A stretch of DNA of 64,000 bases, taken from positions 1-64,000 of the forward strand of contig CABXQE010000001.1 of NCBI GenBank assembly GCA_902514295.1. Reading direction: 5' to 3'. Positions 35,102 through 44,556 of the stretch are shown here, piece by piece (the stretch's first letter is position 1; every line of letters starts with the position of its first letter). The position numbers and the translations under genes are program-made. The notes beneath the pieces were generated by a model that was not told the origin of the DNA, made no database searches, and worked only from the letters and a program-made list of their open reading frames with translations. Source of the DNA: an uncultured SAR86 cluster bacterium. Lineage in GTDB: Bacteria; Pseudomonadota; Gammaproteobacteria; Magnimaribacterales; Magnimaribacteraceae.

Positions 35102-36997
35102 ATGAAAATCTTTGAATCAATACCATCTAAAGAGCCCGTTTCTAAGTTACTGAATGGCATAAATTCCCCTGAGGACTTAAGAAAACTAGATAAGGCTGAA
35201 ATACCAATAATAGCAGATGAATTGAGAGAATTTCTGCTCTACACAGTGGGAAAGACTGGTGGGCATTTTGGTGCTGGTCTTGGCGTTGTAGAATTAACAT
35301 TGGCACTCCATTATTCGTTTGAAACGCCTCATGACCGACTGGTCTGGGACGTGGGGCATCAAACTTACCCACATAAGATCTTAACTGGAAGAAAAGGCGA
35401 CATGGAAAGTATGAGGCAAACAAATGGTCTTGCTCCTTTTCCGGTAAGAGCTGAAAGCCAATACGATACTTTTGGTGTTGGTCATTCTAGCACTTCAATA
35501 AGCGCTGCATTGGGAATGATAACTGGTGCAGATTCCAAAAAAATTAATAGGCACGTAACTGCTGTTATTGGAGACGGAGCCATGACAGCTGGGATGGCTT
35601 ATGAAGCGCTAGCTCACGCTGGGTCTCTAGATAAGAACCTCCTAGTTATCTTAAATGATAATCAAATGTCTATTTCCGAAAATATTGGAGGGCTAAGAAA
35701 TTATCTTTCAAGAGTATGGGCGAGTAAAACCTACAACAAAATAAGAGAAAGCGGAAAATCTGTATTAACTTACTTACCGGGGGCAAAAGAATTTGCTAGA
35801 AAAGCAGAAATACACGCCAAAGGCATGATTGCTCCAGGTTCCTTATTTGAAGAATTAGGGTTCGAATATTTCGGTCCTGTGGATGGCCATGATTCACAAA
35901 ACCTAATAAATATCTTAGAAGACTTAAAGCATATTCATGGGCCAAGATTTCTTCATGTAATAACTACCAAAGGAAAAGGTTACGCTCCAGCAGAAGGAGA
36001 CCCAGTAGGATTTCATGCTATTGATAAAATTAAAAAATCAGATTCATCCTCTTCTACCATTACAGAACCCAAAAGTCCGTCTTATTCTAAAATCTTTGGT
36101 GATTGGCTTATACATAAAGCAAATAAAGATAAAGATTTAGTAGCCATCACCCCCGCAATGGGAGAAGGATCAGGAATGAATGAATTCGCTAAAGCTTTTC
36201 CCGAAAGATATTATGATGTAGCTATAGCAGAACAACACAGCGTAAGTTTTGCTGCAGGTCTTTCATGTGAAGGATTAAAGCCAGTAGTGGCTATTTACAG
36301 CACTTTTCTTCAAAGAGCTTATGATCAATTAATACATGATGTTGCTCTTCAAAATTTAGATGTTTTATTTGCTTTAGACAGGGCGGGTCTTGTTGGCCTT
36401 GATGGTGCTACTCACCAAGGGGCCTTTGATCTATCTTACTTAAGATGCATACCTAATTTAGTAATCATGGCCCCTTCAGATGAAGATTTAGCGTGGAAAA
36501 TGCTAAATACAGGGTATGAAATTAATGGTCCTGCTGCAGTTCGATACCCTAGAGGCGTTGGTTTAGGTAAAGAATATGAAAAAACAGAAGAAGTTCTAAA
36601 CATAGGGCAAAGCAAAACCATAATTGAGTCAGAAAACTATGATGTGGTTATTCTTTCATTTGGTAGTTTGTTGAAATCTGCCTTACAAGCCAGCAAAGAA
36701 TTAGGTGCCAAGGTTGTGGATATGAGGTTTGTAAAACCTCTAGACGAGAAGATTATTGAAGAGGTATCTTCAAAATTTAAACTGATTGTTACTCTTGAAG
36801 ATAATGTAATAGCTGGAGGGGCTGGATCAGCGGTAAATGAAAAGTTAAATGAACTTAATTCCAAATCTTCTGTATTAAATCTAGGATTACCAGACGAATT
36901 TGTGGAGCATGGAGATCAAGAGCAACAAAAAATTCTAACTGGACTTGATGCAGAAGGTGTTATTAATTCTATTAAAGAAAAATTTAAAAATATTTAA
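35102..36997 (+). CDS. dxs: 1-deoxy-D-xylulose-5-phosphate synthase
   Basis: Dxs is the thiamine-diphosphate enzyme that starts the MEP isoprenoid pathway from pyruvate and glyceraldehyde 3-phosphate. The 631-residue protein has GGHFGAGLGVVELTLALH, WDVGHQTYPHKILTGR, the ThDP motif GDGAMTAGMAYEALAHAG...LNDNQMSISENIGG, and DRAGLVGLDGATHQGAFD in the transketolase-like C-terminal half. It ends two bases from the convergent ribA stop. It is the last gene of the plus-strand unit. Confidence 0.97.
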   Translation: MKIFESIPSKEPVSKLLNGINSPEDLRKLDKAEIPIIADELREFLLYTVGKTGGHFGAGLGVVELTLALHYSFETPHDRLVWDVGHQTYPHKILTGRKGDMESMRQTNGLAPFPVRAESQYDTFGVGHSSTSISAALGMITGADSKKINRHVTAVIGDGAMTAGMAYEALAHAGSLDKNLLVILNDNQMSISENIGGLRNYLSRVWASKTYNKIRESGKSVLTYLPGAKEFARKAEIHAKGMIAPGSLFEELGFEYFGPVDGHDSQNLINILEDLKHIHGPRFLHVITTKGKGYAPAEGDPVGFHAIDKIKKSDSSSSTITEPKSPSYSKIFGDWLIHKANKDKDLVAITPAMGEGSGMNEFAKAFPERYYDVAIAEQHSVSFAAGLSCEGLKPVVAIYSTFLQRAYDQLIHDVALQNLDVLFALDRAGLVGLDGATHQGAFDLSYLRCIPNLVIMAPSDEDLAWKMLNTGYEINGPAAVRYPRGVGLGKEYEKTEEVLNIGQSKTIIESENYDVVILSFGSLLKSALQASKELGAKVVDMRFVKPLDEKIIEEVSSKFKLIVTLEDNVIAGGAGSAVNEKLNELNSKSSVLNLGLPDEFVEHGDQEQQKILTGLDAEGVINSIKEKFKNI

Positions 36998-36998
36998 T

Positions 36999-37583
36999 CT
37001 ATTTTTTAAAAAGATGCCCCATCTTATCGGCCTTCACGTCTAAGTATTCCTTATTATGCTCAGTAGGGCTGGATTCAATTGAAACTCTTTGACTAACCTT
37101 TATTCCTGCTTCCTCTATTCCATTTACTTTAGAAGGGTTATTTGTCATCAATTTAACTGAAGAAACACCCATTTGAGACAAGATTTCTCCGCAAATAGAA
37201 TAATTCCTTTCATCAGCTTCAAATCCTAGTTTCTCGTTTGCTTCGACAGTATTCAATCCGCTGTCTTGAAGTTCATAAGCTTTTATCTTATTCCCTAACC
37301 CAATTCCTCTGCCTTCTTGGGCCATGTAAACAATAAGACCATTACCTTCAGAGGCTATTTCTTTAAGTGCCATTTCTAATTGAGACCCGCAATCACATCT
37401 AAGACTAAATAAAGCATCACCAGTTAAACACTGCGAATGAATTCGCATTAGAGGCTCTCCTGATAGATCTCCTAAAGAAATAGCAAGATGCTCTTCTCCA
37501 TTACTATCATCCTGGAAGGCTGTAACTGAAAATTCAGCCCATGGTGTTGGTAATTTAGCTTTAGCTAAAGATTTAATAGTCAA
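36999..37583 (-). CDS. ribA: GTP cyclohydrolase II
   Basis: RibA opens GTP in the first step of riboflavin synthesis. The 194-residue enzyme keeps the zinc cysteines in CLTGDALFSLRCDCGSQ, the catalytic MAQEGRGIGLGNKIKAYELQD and the C-terminal MTNNPSKVNGIEEAGI. It is stand-alone, which explains why the RibA-like half of the ribBA gene at 59 kb is degenerate. It is followed by the convergent dxs and lies 47 nt downstream of pgpA. Confidence 0.96.
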   Translation of the reverse strand: MTIKSLAKAKLPTPWAEFSVTAFQDDSNGEEHLAISLGDLSGEPLMRIHSQCLTGDALFSLRCDCGSQLEMALKEIASEGNGLIVYMAQEGRGIGLGNKIKAYELQDSGLNTVEANEKLGFEADERNYSICGEILSQMGVSSVKLMTNNPSKVNGIEEAGIKVSQRVSIESSPTEHNKEYLDVKADKMGHLFKK

Positions 37584-37630
37584 AGATTCTCCTTAATTTT
37601 CTGCATTTTACTTCATTAAAAGAAAATATT

Positions 37631-38104
37631 TCAGGATATCAACAAGAAAGATAATGAAATAAAAATCGCAGCAAAAAATCCAGCTAAAACATCATCAACC
37701 ATTACATAAAAAGCACCTGATTTATTATCGTATGTTTTAATAATCCAAGGTTTCCAAATATCAAAAACTCTAAAAAGAATAAATGCTGCAATTAGCCAAG
37801 CTAGTTCCATATTAAACAATGATAAGGGTATACAGGCTACCCACATTCCTACAAACTCATCCCATACAAAACTCTTCGGATCTTCTTCATCTGCTGTTTG
37901 AGAGTAAACAAAGATCCCAATAAAAAAAGAAACGGCTATAAAAAGGAAGAATAAAGCCACTCCAAAAAAATTGGTAATGCTATCCGATATAAAAAAATAA
38001 AAAATCGCAGCAGCCAAGGCACTGCCTACTGTACCTGGCGCAAAGGGAGATAGTCCTGAACCAAAGCCTAAAGCTATGATTGATAGTAATCTCTTTAAAT
38101 ACAT
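37631..38104 (-). CDS. pgpA: Phosphatidylglycerophosphatase A
   Basis: PgpA removes the phosphate from PGP to give phosphatidylglycerol, completing the step begun by PgsA. The 157-residue membrane protein has GLSPFAPGTVGSALAAAIFY, KSFVWDEFVGMWVA (the acidic active-site motif) and DIWKPWIIKTYDNKSGAFYVMVDDVLAG, all PgpA signatures, and about four membrane helices. It starts 3 nt after thiL. thiL-pgpA is a conserved pair. Confidence 0.96.
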   Translation of the reverse strand: MYLKRLLSIIALGFGSGLSPFAPGTVGSALAAAIFYFFISDSITNFFGVALFFLFIAVSFFIGIFVYSQTADEEDPKSFVWDEFVGMWVACIPLSLFNMELAWLIAAFILFRVFDIWKPWIIKTYDNKSGAFYVMVDDVLAGFFAAIFISLSFLLIS

Positions 38105-38107
38105 AAA

Positions 38108-39040
38108 CTAGAAATGTTTATAGCCAGATTCAACTGGAACTTCTTTACCTTCGCTATCAAAGACCTCTACAATCTTCGAATTATTAGTTTTACCTATAAC
38201 AGTAATCTTAATCCCTAATTCTTCTGAAATTTCTTCTATAACAGACTCATTCTTAGGGCTAGAGGTAAAACAAATCTCATAATCATCACCTGAATTAATT
38301 TCTGCAAGAGAAGGAATGTCATTAAAAGATATTGGAACATTTTCTAATTCAACTTTAGCCCCTACTCCGCTAGCTTCACATATATGTTTCAGGTCTTGTA
38401 AAAGACCGTCAGAAATATCTATCGCAGCGCTAGCAATGCCTTTAAGCCTAAGTCCTAAATCTATTCTGGCTTTTGGTTTTAAATAACTTTCAACCTGTCC
38501 GTCTGTAGCTTCTGAATTACCCGTAAGAGACTTAAGTCCTTTATGGGCCTCTCCAATTAGACCGCTGACATAAATATTTTCATTAGGTTTAGCATTAGAT
38601 CTAAGTATTGATTGGCCTGTATCACAGTACCCATTTACTTGAACCGTTATAGACAACTTTCCTTTGGTAGTGTCGCCGCCTATTAATGGAATCCTATAAT
38701 CATCTGACAATCTTCTTAACCCATCTGAAAATTTCTTTAACCAAATTTCATCAAATTCTGGAAAGGTCAAAGCTACCGAATACCATGCAGGAGAGGCTCC
38801 GCAAGCCGCTAGATCACTCAAAGCAACTACTACAGATCTATAAGCAATGTCTTCCGGACTCATTGAATCCAAAAAATGAATGTTTTCTATGGAAGTGTCC
38901 ACAGAAACTACAGATTCTTTACCAGAAGGAAGGGATATGATTGAAGAATCATCTCCAACAGAAATCCTAACGTCTTGCTCAGCTAAATAAGCTGAGCCGA
39001 CGTCAGAAAAATAGGTTTGTATTAAAGCATGTTCGTCCAA
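38108..39040 (-). CDS. thiL: Thiamine-monophosphate kinase
   Basis: ThiL phosphorylates TMP to thiamine diphosphate, the cofactor of Dxs nearby. The protein of the PurM/ThiL fold has RISVGDDSSII, SVDTSIENIHF, LSDLAACGASPAWYSVAL, IGGDTTKGKLSITV and IDISDGLLQDLKHI. The track begins at 39118, deep inside the thiolase gene. I choose the TTG at 39040 (310 residues, LDEHALIQTYF), because AAGGGAG lies about 7 nt upstream and the family N-terminus begins here. Confidence 0.94.
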   Translation of the reverse strand: MDEHALIQTYFSDVGSAYLAEQDVRISVGDDSSIISLPSGKESVVSVDTSIENIHFLDSMSPEDIAYRSVVVALSDLAACGASPAWYSVALTFPEFDEIWLKKFSDGLRRLSDDYRIPLIGGDTTKGKLSITVQVNGYCDTGQSILRSNAKPNENIYVSGLIGEAHKGLKSLTGNSEATDGQVESYLKPKARIDLGLRLKGIASAAIDISDGLLQDLKHICEASGVGAKVELENVPISFNDIPSLAEINSGDDYEICFTSSPKNESVIEEISEELGIKITVIGKTNNSKIVEVFDSEGKEVPVESGYKHF

Positions 39041-39068
39041 GGTGTTAACTCCCTTAGACAAATTTACA

Positions 39069-40262
39069 TTATTCAGGGATAGACTCAAATAAGCCTGTAG
39101 CTCCCATGCCGCCGCCAACGCACATAGTTACTATGCCGTATTTGCCGCCAGTACGTCTAAGTTCTCTTGTGAGATGTCCAACCTGTCTTGAACCAGTCAT
39201 GCCAAATGGGTGTCCGATAGCTATAGAACCACCATTTACATTTAGTTTCTCGGTAGGTAAGTTCAACTTATCTCTGATATAAACTACCTGAGAAGCAAAA
39301 GCTTCGTTAAGTTCCCAAAGGTCTATGTCTTCAACTTTTAAACCTGCTGATTCGAGTAGCTTAGGTATAGAGAAAACTGGACCAATACCCATTTCATCAG
39401 GTTGACAACCAACTGTTGTAAACCCTCTGAAATAAGCAATAGGTTTAAGACCAAGCTCATTAGCTTTCTCTTCGCTCATAATTAAAGTTACGGAAGCGCC
39501 ATCAGATAATTGAGAAGAATTTCCTGCAGTTACGGAACCGCCCTCTGGATTGAATACTGGATTCAAGCTAGAGAGTCCTTCTAAAGTAGTTTCAGGTCTG
39601 TTGCAATCATCTTTATCAACTGTCACATCAACTTCTTTCTCTGCTCCAGTCTCTTTATTCTTTAGGATCATTTTGGTGTCCATAGGAATAATCTCATCAT
39701 CATAAAGTCCAGCATCTTGCGCAGCAGCGCATCTTTGCTGACTAGAAAGAGCATACTCATCTTGAGCTTCTCTTGAAACCTCATAACGATCTGCAACAGC
39801 TTCAGCAGTTGTTCCCATTGCGTGGTAAATACCTGGGGCTTCTTCAGCCAACTTATCATTAACATACATATGCATGTTAGTGTGGCCTTGAGAGGTACTA
39901 ATAGACTCAACACCTCCAGCAATGATGCAATCGTAGAATCCGCTTTGGATCTGAGTGGCAGCCATGGCTATTGAATTCAAACCTGAAGAGCAGTAACGAT
40001 TTATGGTTACGCCGCCAGTTTCTATAGGAAGATTAGACAAAACGGCAACATTTCTAGCTATGTTATGTCCTTGAGCTCCCTCTGGATTTCCACAACCTAA
40101 GATAATGTCTTCAACCATAGAAGCATCAACTCCAGGGTTTCTTTCTAAAAGTGCATTAACAATATGAGCTGTCATATTATCTGCACGAGTGTTATTAAAG
40201 CCTCCGCGAAAGGATTTCGCTAGACCGGTTCTAACACTATCAACTATTACTGCATTACGCAT
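39069..40262 (-). CDS. Acetyl-CoA C-acyltransferase (thiolase)
   Basis: A thiolase of about 397 residues. The nucleophilic Cys is in NRYCSSGLNSIAMAA (~90), with the catalytic GHPFGMTGSRQVGH and CVGGGMGATGLFE at the C-terminus; GNSSQLSDGAS is also typical. It either cleaves 3-ketoacyl-CoA (FadA/FadI-like) or makes acetoacetyl-CoA. The track start at 40295 is 11 codons too early: the ATG at 40262 (MRNAVIVDSVRTG) follows AAAGGAG. It is close to an acyl-CoA dehydrogenase at 44.5 kb but not in the same tight operon. Confidence 0.93.
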   Translation of the reverse strand: MRNAVIVDSVRTGLAKSFRGGFNNTRADNMTAHIVNALLERNPGVDASMVEDIILGCGNPEGAQGHNIARNVAVLSNLPIETGGVTINRYCSSGLNSIAMAATQIQSGFYDCIIAGGVESISTSQGHTNMHMYVNDKLAEEAPGIYHAMGTTAEAVADRYEVSREAQDEYALSSQQRCAAAQDAGLYDDEIIPMDTKMILKNKETGAEKEVDVTVDKDDCNRPETTLEGLSSLNPVFNPEGGSVTAGNSSQLSDGASVTLIMSEEKANELGLKPIAYFRGFTTVGCQPDEMGIGPVFSIPKLLESAGLKVEDIDLWELNEAFASQVVYIRDKLNLPTEKLNVNGGSIAIGHPFGMTGSRQVGHLTRELRRTGGKYGIVTMCVGGGMGATGLFESIPE

Positions 40263-40366
40263 ATATTCTCCTTTTTTATAAAATTCGGGCGTCAAATGTT
40301 AGGTTACTGTAACTTATTAAGCAAGCTAAATTAGGCTTAAAAACCTATGTATTTGCATCAATATTC

Positions 40367-42331
40367 TTATTCTTGAATATACCAAATAGGTGAAGACCAT
40401 GCCCTTTCTTGGATTGTTATGGGTATATCTGATCTTGGTGTCTCGTCTCCCCTTACGGCATCCCAAGTAGACCATCTACAAGTAGGGTTTTCTAGGACCC
40501 TTGAATAATAAAAAGCATCTTGATTTTGTTTAAATTCAGGATCTTGCCAAAAGGTTTTTATCTCGGAGTCACCTTTGTCAGGACTTATTGAACAATTATC
40601 TACATTAACCGAAGCGCCGTTGTCAGAACATCTATGGGTAATAGAATCAACACTCTGTCCATCAGAACAAGCTACATCAAAAACTTTTTCTCTGTGTTCT
40701 CCTTCTTCGAGCCATCCTTTGATTATTTGAACTCTTTGTAATGGTGCTCCAAGAGGATCAGAAATAGCCCAAACAAGAAATCTTGGACTTTTATCTTCTT
40801 CTTGATTAATTGTTCCTCCCATAGGAGTGTTTTTAGTATAAGCATCTTGTATAAGAGTAAGGTCGCCTAACTTTGAACCCTCTAAATTGTAACCAGCAAA
40901 AAAACGTACTTTTATTCTTGGTCCGCTGGTGCCAAACGTTTCCTTTCGTCGGAACGCATCGTAAATTGACTCTCGAGTGTTTTCCTCAGCCCATACTCCT
41001 GCAAGCCCAGAAGAACCAAACCTTATAAGACGCGTACTCACACCAAGATAATTATTTCCATCAATCTCAATAATGGCTTCTGGTCGCAGTAGCTTTGTAA
41101 AGAATCCATAAAACCCTTCATAAGGAACTGAACCTCTCAGATACGGCTCGCCATCTAACAGCCCTATCTTAGAGAAATGGGTCTCTTCAGTATAAGAACC
41201 GCCCGACACATGAGTATCACTAGATCCTATAACGCCAAATTTAAAAGGATTGGAGATACCTTGTTCAGAGAGAGTTAATCCTCTTAAGTAAGCATCTCTT
41301 ACGTAACTTCCTTTCAAATTATTAATGTTATTTTCTTGTGGCATATTAGTTTTTGATTCAAAAGCTGCCCATTCATCGTTTTTGGATAGGAAAGGATGAG
41401 TTTCGGAGGTTCCTTTGGCTTGTGTTATTTCAACCAAAGGCTCGTTGCGAAGTCTTCGGTTTACATAGGCCTCATCGATTGGCCCACCGTTATAGTCACT
41501 CATCGAGAATGCTGCTCCCCCTGAGATATTGGAGTTATGGGGAATAGCTAAACTTTCTACTCCATCATCTCTAAGCCCATCCATCCAATGCCATAATTTT
41601 TCTGGATCTCGGCTATCTATCGTTGAAAAAAGCCTTACCGGTAAGTTTTTTGTATCTTTGAAAATGACGTTTCTATGAAGGTACTTATCATAGAGTTCTA
41701 TCCTTGATGTGAATTCGTAACCAGCAAAAGTTGTAAATATTCCTGGCTTGTAAGCATCATCTGCAGCTTTTATAGTTTTTTGCCACACAGTGTTGCCAAC
41801 TGTCTCTACCAGTTCTCTATCTACAGTTCCGTCCTCTAGACCTTCTTGCATAGCACCACCAAAACCTCTAAAAAGTCCTGATCTTTTTAAGATCGAAAAA
41901 ATGCTATTGCTTACATTCTCATTTAAGTTGTGTACGGGTTTAGTGAAATCATATTTTGAGAACTCCGAGCTTGTATCTGCAGCCTCTTTAATGATTCCTA
42001 AGAATACGGCATGGTCAGTGACTGCATAAAAATCTAATGGCTTTTTGAGTTGTATTTCATAACCAGTTGGATGAGGGATAGCCTCGCCTTTAGCAAATCT
42101 ATATGCATCAGAAGGTGAGGTTATTGTTCCAAAAGTATAAGCATCAAATGAATTAGAAGTGTGTACGTGTAAATCTCCAAAATAAGCATTTTTATCCGGA
42201 TTGGGTTCGGGTCTAGGTTGGATATAATTATCTTGCTCTTCGAGCTCAACAAGTTTTGAATTCTCATTAGTTTCGGAACAAGCATTGATTAATATTATGA
42301 GAGAGATAACTATAAAATTTTGTTTCTTCAT
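40367..42331 (-). CDS. DUF3604 lipoprotein (PHP-like predicted metallohydrolase)
   Basis: A 654-residue protein with a lipoprotein signal (ILINAC, Cys18), so it is probably anchored in the outer or inner membrane facing the periplasm. The DUF3604 body has PHP-like metal motifs: YFGDLHVHTSNSFDAYTFG (HxH), DFYAVTDHAVFLG, SLAIPHNSN, FGVIGSSDTHVSGG and FGTSGPRIKVRFF. It ends with QERAWSSPIWY. The fold suggests a metal-dependent hydrolase or phosphoesterase, but no substrate is known to me. It is 4 nt downstream of the DsbA-like gene and has a paralog at 61-63 kb. Confidence 0.85.
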   Translation of the reverse strand: MKKQNFIVISLIILINACSETNENSKLVELEEQDNYIQPRPEPNPDKNAYFGDLHVHTSNSFDAYTFGTITSPSDAYRFAKGEAIPHPTGYEIQLKKPLDFYAVTDHAVFLGIIKEAADTSSEFSKYDFTKPVHNLNENVSNSIFSILKRSGLFRGFGGAMQEGLEDGTVDRELVETVGNTVWQKTIKAADDAYKPGIFTTFAGYEFTSRIELYDKYLHRNVIFKDTKNLPVRLFSTIDSRDPEKLWHWMDGLRDDGVESLAIPHNSNISGGAAFSMSDYNGGPIDEAYVNRRLRNEPLVEITQAKGTSETHPFLSKNDEWAAFESKTNMPQENNINNLKGSYVRDAYLRGLTLSEQGISNPFKFGVIGSSDTHVSGGSYTEETHFSKIGLLDGEPYLRGSVPYEGFYGFFTKLLRPEAIIEIDGNNYLGVSTRLIRFGSSGLAGVWAEENTRESIYDAFRRKETFGTSGPRIKVRFFAGYNLEGSKLGDLTLIQDAYTKNTPMGGTINQEEDKSPRFLVWAISDPLGAPLQRVQIIKGWLEEGEHREKVFDVACSDGQSVDSITHRCSDNGASVNVDNCSISPDKGDSEIKTFWQDPEFKQNQDAFYYSRVLENPTCRWSTWDAVRGDETPRSDIPITIQERAWSSPIWYIQE

Positions 42332-42335
42332 TTTA

Positions 42336-43679
42336 CTAACCTAAGCGTTTATTAATTTCTTCTTTAAGAAGCCACATTCTGTCTTGACCCCAAACATAAA
42401 AGGGATTGCTTCCATCTGAATCTGTGATTTTAAAACTAGGCACTCCCCAACAATTTCCATCATACATGTCTTTCAAATTGTCATCTAAAACCTTTTTCCA
42501 ATGCTTAGTATTAAGATCTTTACTAATGGTAGGCCAATCTAAACCAAGCTGACTGACTAAAGATTCAAGATAATCATCTTCACCAATATTGATACCGTCA
42601 TAGAAAGAAGCTTTTAATAATTCATCTATATATTCAAAGCCTTTTCCGGCCTCATCAATTATTGGGAATAAGGAATAAGCTTTCCTGGCTGGTTTACCTA
42701 TCGGTGAATAAATTGAACCCATAGGATAACCATGCTTTCTTGCTTCTCTTGCTGCATCAGAAATAATGTATTTACCTTTAAAATCAGGAATAGTCATATT
42801 TCGCATCAGCATTGGTAGAACTGGCTTTGTAATTAAATTTATTGGATAGTCATCTCTTATTTCTCTAACTCTTTTAGCGCAAGCATAGGTATAAGGGCTA
42901 TTGAGAGACGGGTAATAACATAGGTTTACTTTTTTTTCAGAATTTAATTTTGAAGGGGCCTTTAGATTGGGCGAGCAAATAGAATCATTTGTGTTATCAG
43001 TTTTTACTCCTAAATCAATAAGTCTATCTTCTAGATGATGCAAACGGTCAACGCCCCAATACAGTTCTTTTTCATAATAAAAGGCCGACCCAAAATAGTA
43101 TCCTTTTTCATTTCTAATTTCGTTACCTGCTTCTAATTTCTCGATTACTTCAGATACAGTAGATGTGTAATGGGTACTTAACGCATCAAGAGATTCTTGA
43201 TCTCCAGCCCATAAGGCTGAACTAACTTTTTTAGCTACTTCACTAAAATTATCATCCTCTACAGCCACTAATATTGAATTAGACTGGTCTATTAATTCTT
43301 TGCTTGGGTAAGATTTTGCAGATAGCTCTACATCATAAAAAGGAGCAATACGTTTTGCATCTTCTAGGCAATAAATATTATATAAAGAGGGCTCATGAAC
43401 TGCTTCTGCGTTTTCTTCTCCAACTAGAACTGGTTTGAGAACTACATTGAAAGTAGATTTTATCTTATCAATATAATGAACCGTAAGATGAGAATAAGGG
43501 TCATCTACTTTATGAAAATACAAAACTTCATGAGGTCTATTTTCTTTTTCCCTTTTTGCTTCTGCACTAGTCCTGATATTTTTGTGGATTTCATAGCTTG
43601 AAAAAGTGTTCATGCCACGATTCCTTAATTTAGCGCTTATAGTGCGCTTAATCATGAAATTTCTAAACGCTTTAAGCAT
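42336..43679 (-). CDS. Tandem DsbA/2-hydroxychromene-2-carboxylate isomerase-like protein
   Basis: A 447-residue protein made of two thioredoxin-fold domains of the DsbA/HCCA-isomerase (kappa GST) type. Domain 1 (~50-240) starts VLYFHKVDDPYSHLTVHYI. Domain 2 (~250-440) starts NLCYYPSLNSPYTYACAKRV and ends with the cis-Pro stretch CWGVPSFKI. In HCCA isomerase the SPY serine activates glutathione. Domain 2 keeps SPY, whereas domain 1 has DPY. A glutathione-dependent isomerase or reductase function is inferred. The gene is 5 nt downstream of the yghU-like GST gene. Confidence 0.8.
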   Translation of the reverse strand: MLKAFRNFMIKRTISAKLRNRGMNTFSSYEIHKNIRTSAEAKREKENRPHEVLYFHKVDDPYSHLTVHYIDKIKSTFNVVLKPVLVGEENAEAVHEPSLYNIYCLEDAKRIAPFYDVELSAKSYPSKELIDQSNSILVAVEDDNFSEVAKKVSSALWAGDQESLDALSTHYTSTVSEVIEKLEAGNEIRNEKGYYFGSAFYYEKELYWGVDRLHHLEDRLIDLGVKTDNTNDSICSPNLKAPSKLNSEKKVNLCYYPSLNSPYTYACAKRVREIRDDYPINLITKPVLPMLMRNMTIPDFKGKYIISDAAREARKHGYPMGSIYSPIGKPARKAYSLFPIIDEAGKGFEYIDELLKASFYDGINIGEDDYLESLVSQLGLDWPTISKDLNTKHWKKVLDDNLKDMYDGNCWGVPSFKITDSDGSNPFYVWGQDRMWLLKEEINKRLG

Positions 43680-43684
43680 AAATA

Positions 43685-44527
43685 CTATTTAATATCACTC
43701 GCATCATGTCGCTCAGGAACTTGTGTTTCTTTAGGTCCCCAAGCTTGGTTCACTCTTGAACCTCTTTTATAAGCTGGTCTTTCTACTATCTCATTAGCCC
43801 AACGATTTACATTTTTATAAGAAGCAACATCTAAGAATTCTGCTGCCTCATAAACATTTCGAAGTACTAAACTGCCATACCAGGAATGAACTGCTATATC
43901 CGAAATATTGTAAGTATCTCCGCACAAATATTTTCTTGATGAAAGGTTTTGATCCAGAACGTCAAGTTGACGTTTAACTTCCATAGTAAATCTATTAATA
44001 GCGTATTCAAATTTTTCTGGTGCATAGGCATAAAAATGACCAAAGCCACCGCCTAAATACGGTGCACTACCCATTTGCCAAAAAAGCCATGACATACATT
44101 CTGCTCTAGCTGAAGGCTCTTCAGGTAAAAGTTCTCCAAACTTTTCTGCTAGATAAACCATGATTGCACCCGACTCGAATACACGGGTATGAGGATCAGT
44201 GCTTACATCGAGTAAAGCAGGAATCTTGGAATTTGGATTTACTTCAACGAAACCGCTACTGAACTGATCGCCTTCACCAATATTAATTAAAAAGGCATCG
44301 TATTCTGCTCCTTCGTGACCTAAGGCTAACAACTCCTCTAACAATACAGTTACCTTAACTCCATTAGGGGTGCCCAGTGAATAAAGTTGAAGCGGGTGCT
44401 TGCCAACTGGCAACTCTTTTTCATGAGTTGCGCCAGCAATTGGTCTATTTATATTTGTGAATTTTCCTCCACTTTGGTTTTCCCATGTCCAAACTTTTGG
44501 CGGGACATAATCTTTAGAATCGCTCAT
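43685..44527 (-). CDS. yghU: YghU-type glutathione S-transferase
   Basis: A 280-residue GST very close to E. coli YghU, a disulfide-bond reductase that binds two glutathiones. It shares KFTNINRPIAGATHEKELP, VGKHPLQLYSLGTPNG, LLEELLALGHEGAEYDAF and DQFSSGFVEVNPNSKIPAL. The thioredoxin-fold N-terminal domain (~45-130) precedes an all-helical domain. It sits between acyl-CoA dehydrogenase (29 nt) and the tandem HCCA-isomerase-like gene (5 nt), which points to glutathione chemistry on a shared substrate. Confidence 0.93.
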   Translation of the reverse strand: MSDSKDYVPPKVWTWENQSGGKFTNINRPIAGATHEKELPVGKHPLQLYSLGTPNGVKVTVLLEELLALGHEGAEYDAFLINIGEGDQFSSGFVEVNPNSKIPALLDVSTDPHTRVFESGAIMVYLAEKFGELLPEEPSARAECMSWLFWQMGSAPYLGGGFGHFYAYAPEKFEYAINRFTMEVKRQLDVLDQNLSSRKYLCGDTYNISDIAVHSWYGSLVLRNVYEAAEFLDVASYKNVNRWANEIVERPAYKRGSRVNQAWGPKETQVPERHDASDIK

Positions 44528-44556
44528 TAAAATCTCCTGTAATTAATAATCTAATT

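Noticed and set aside
36990-37012. A/T-rich stretch between dxs and ribA as a bidirectional terminator
   Set aside because: It has A and T runs but no G+C-containing stem; the stops are only 2 bases apart and a hairpin is not evident.
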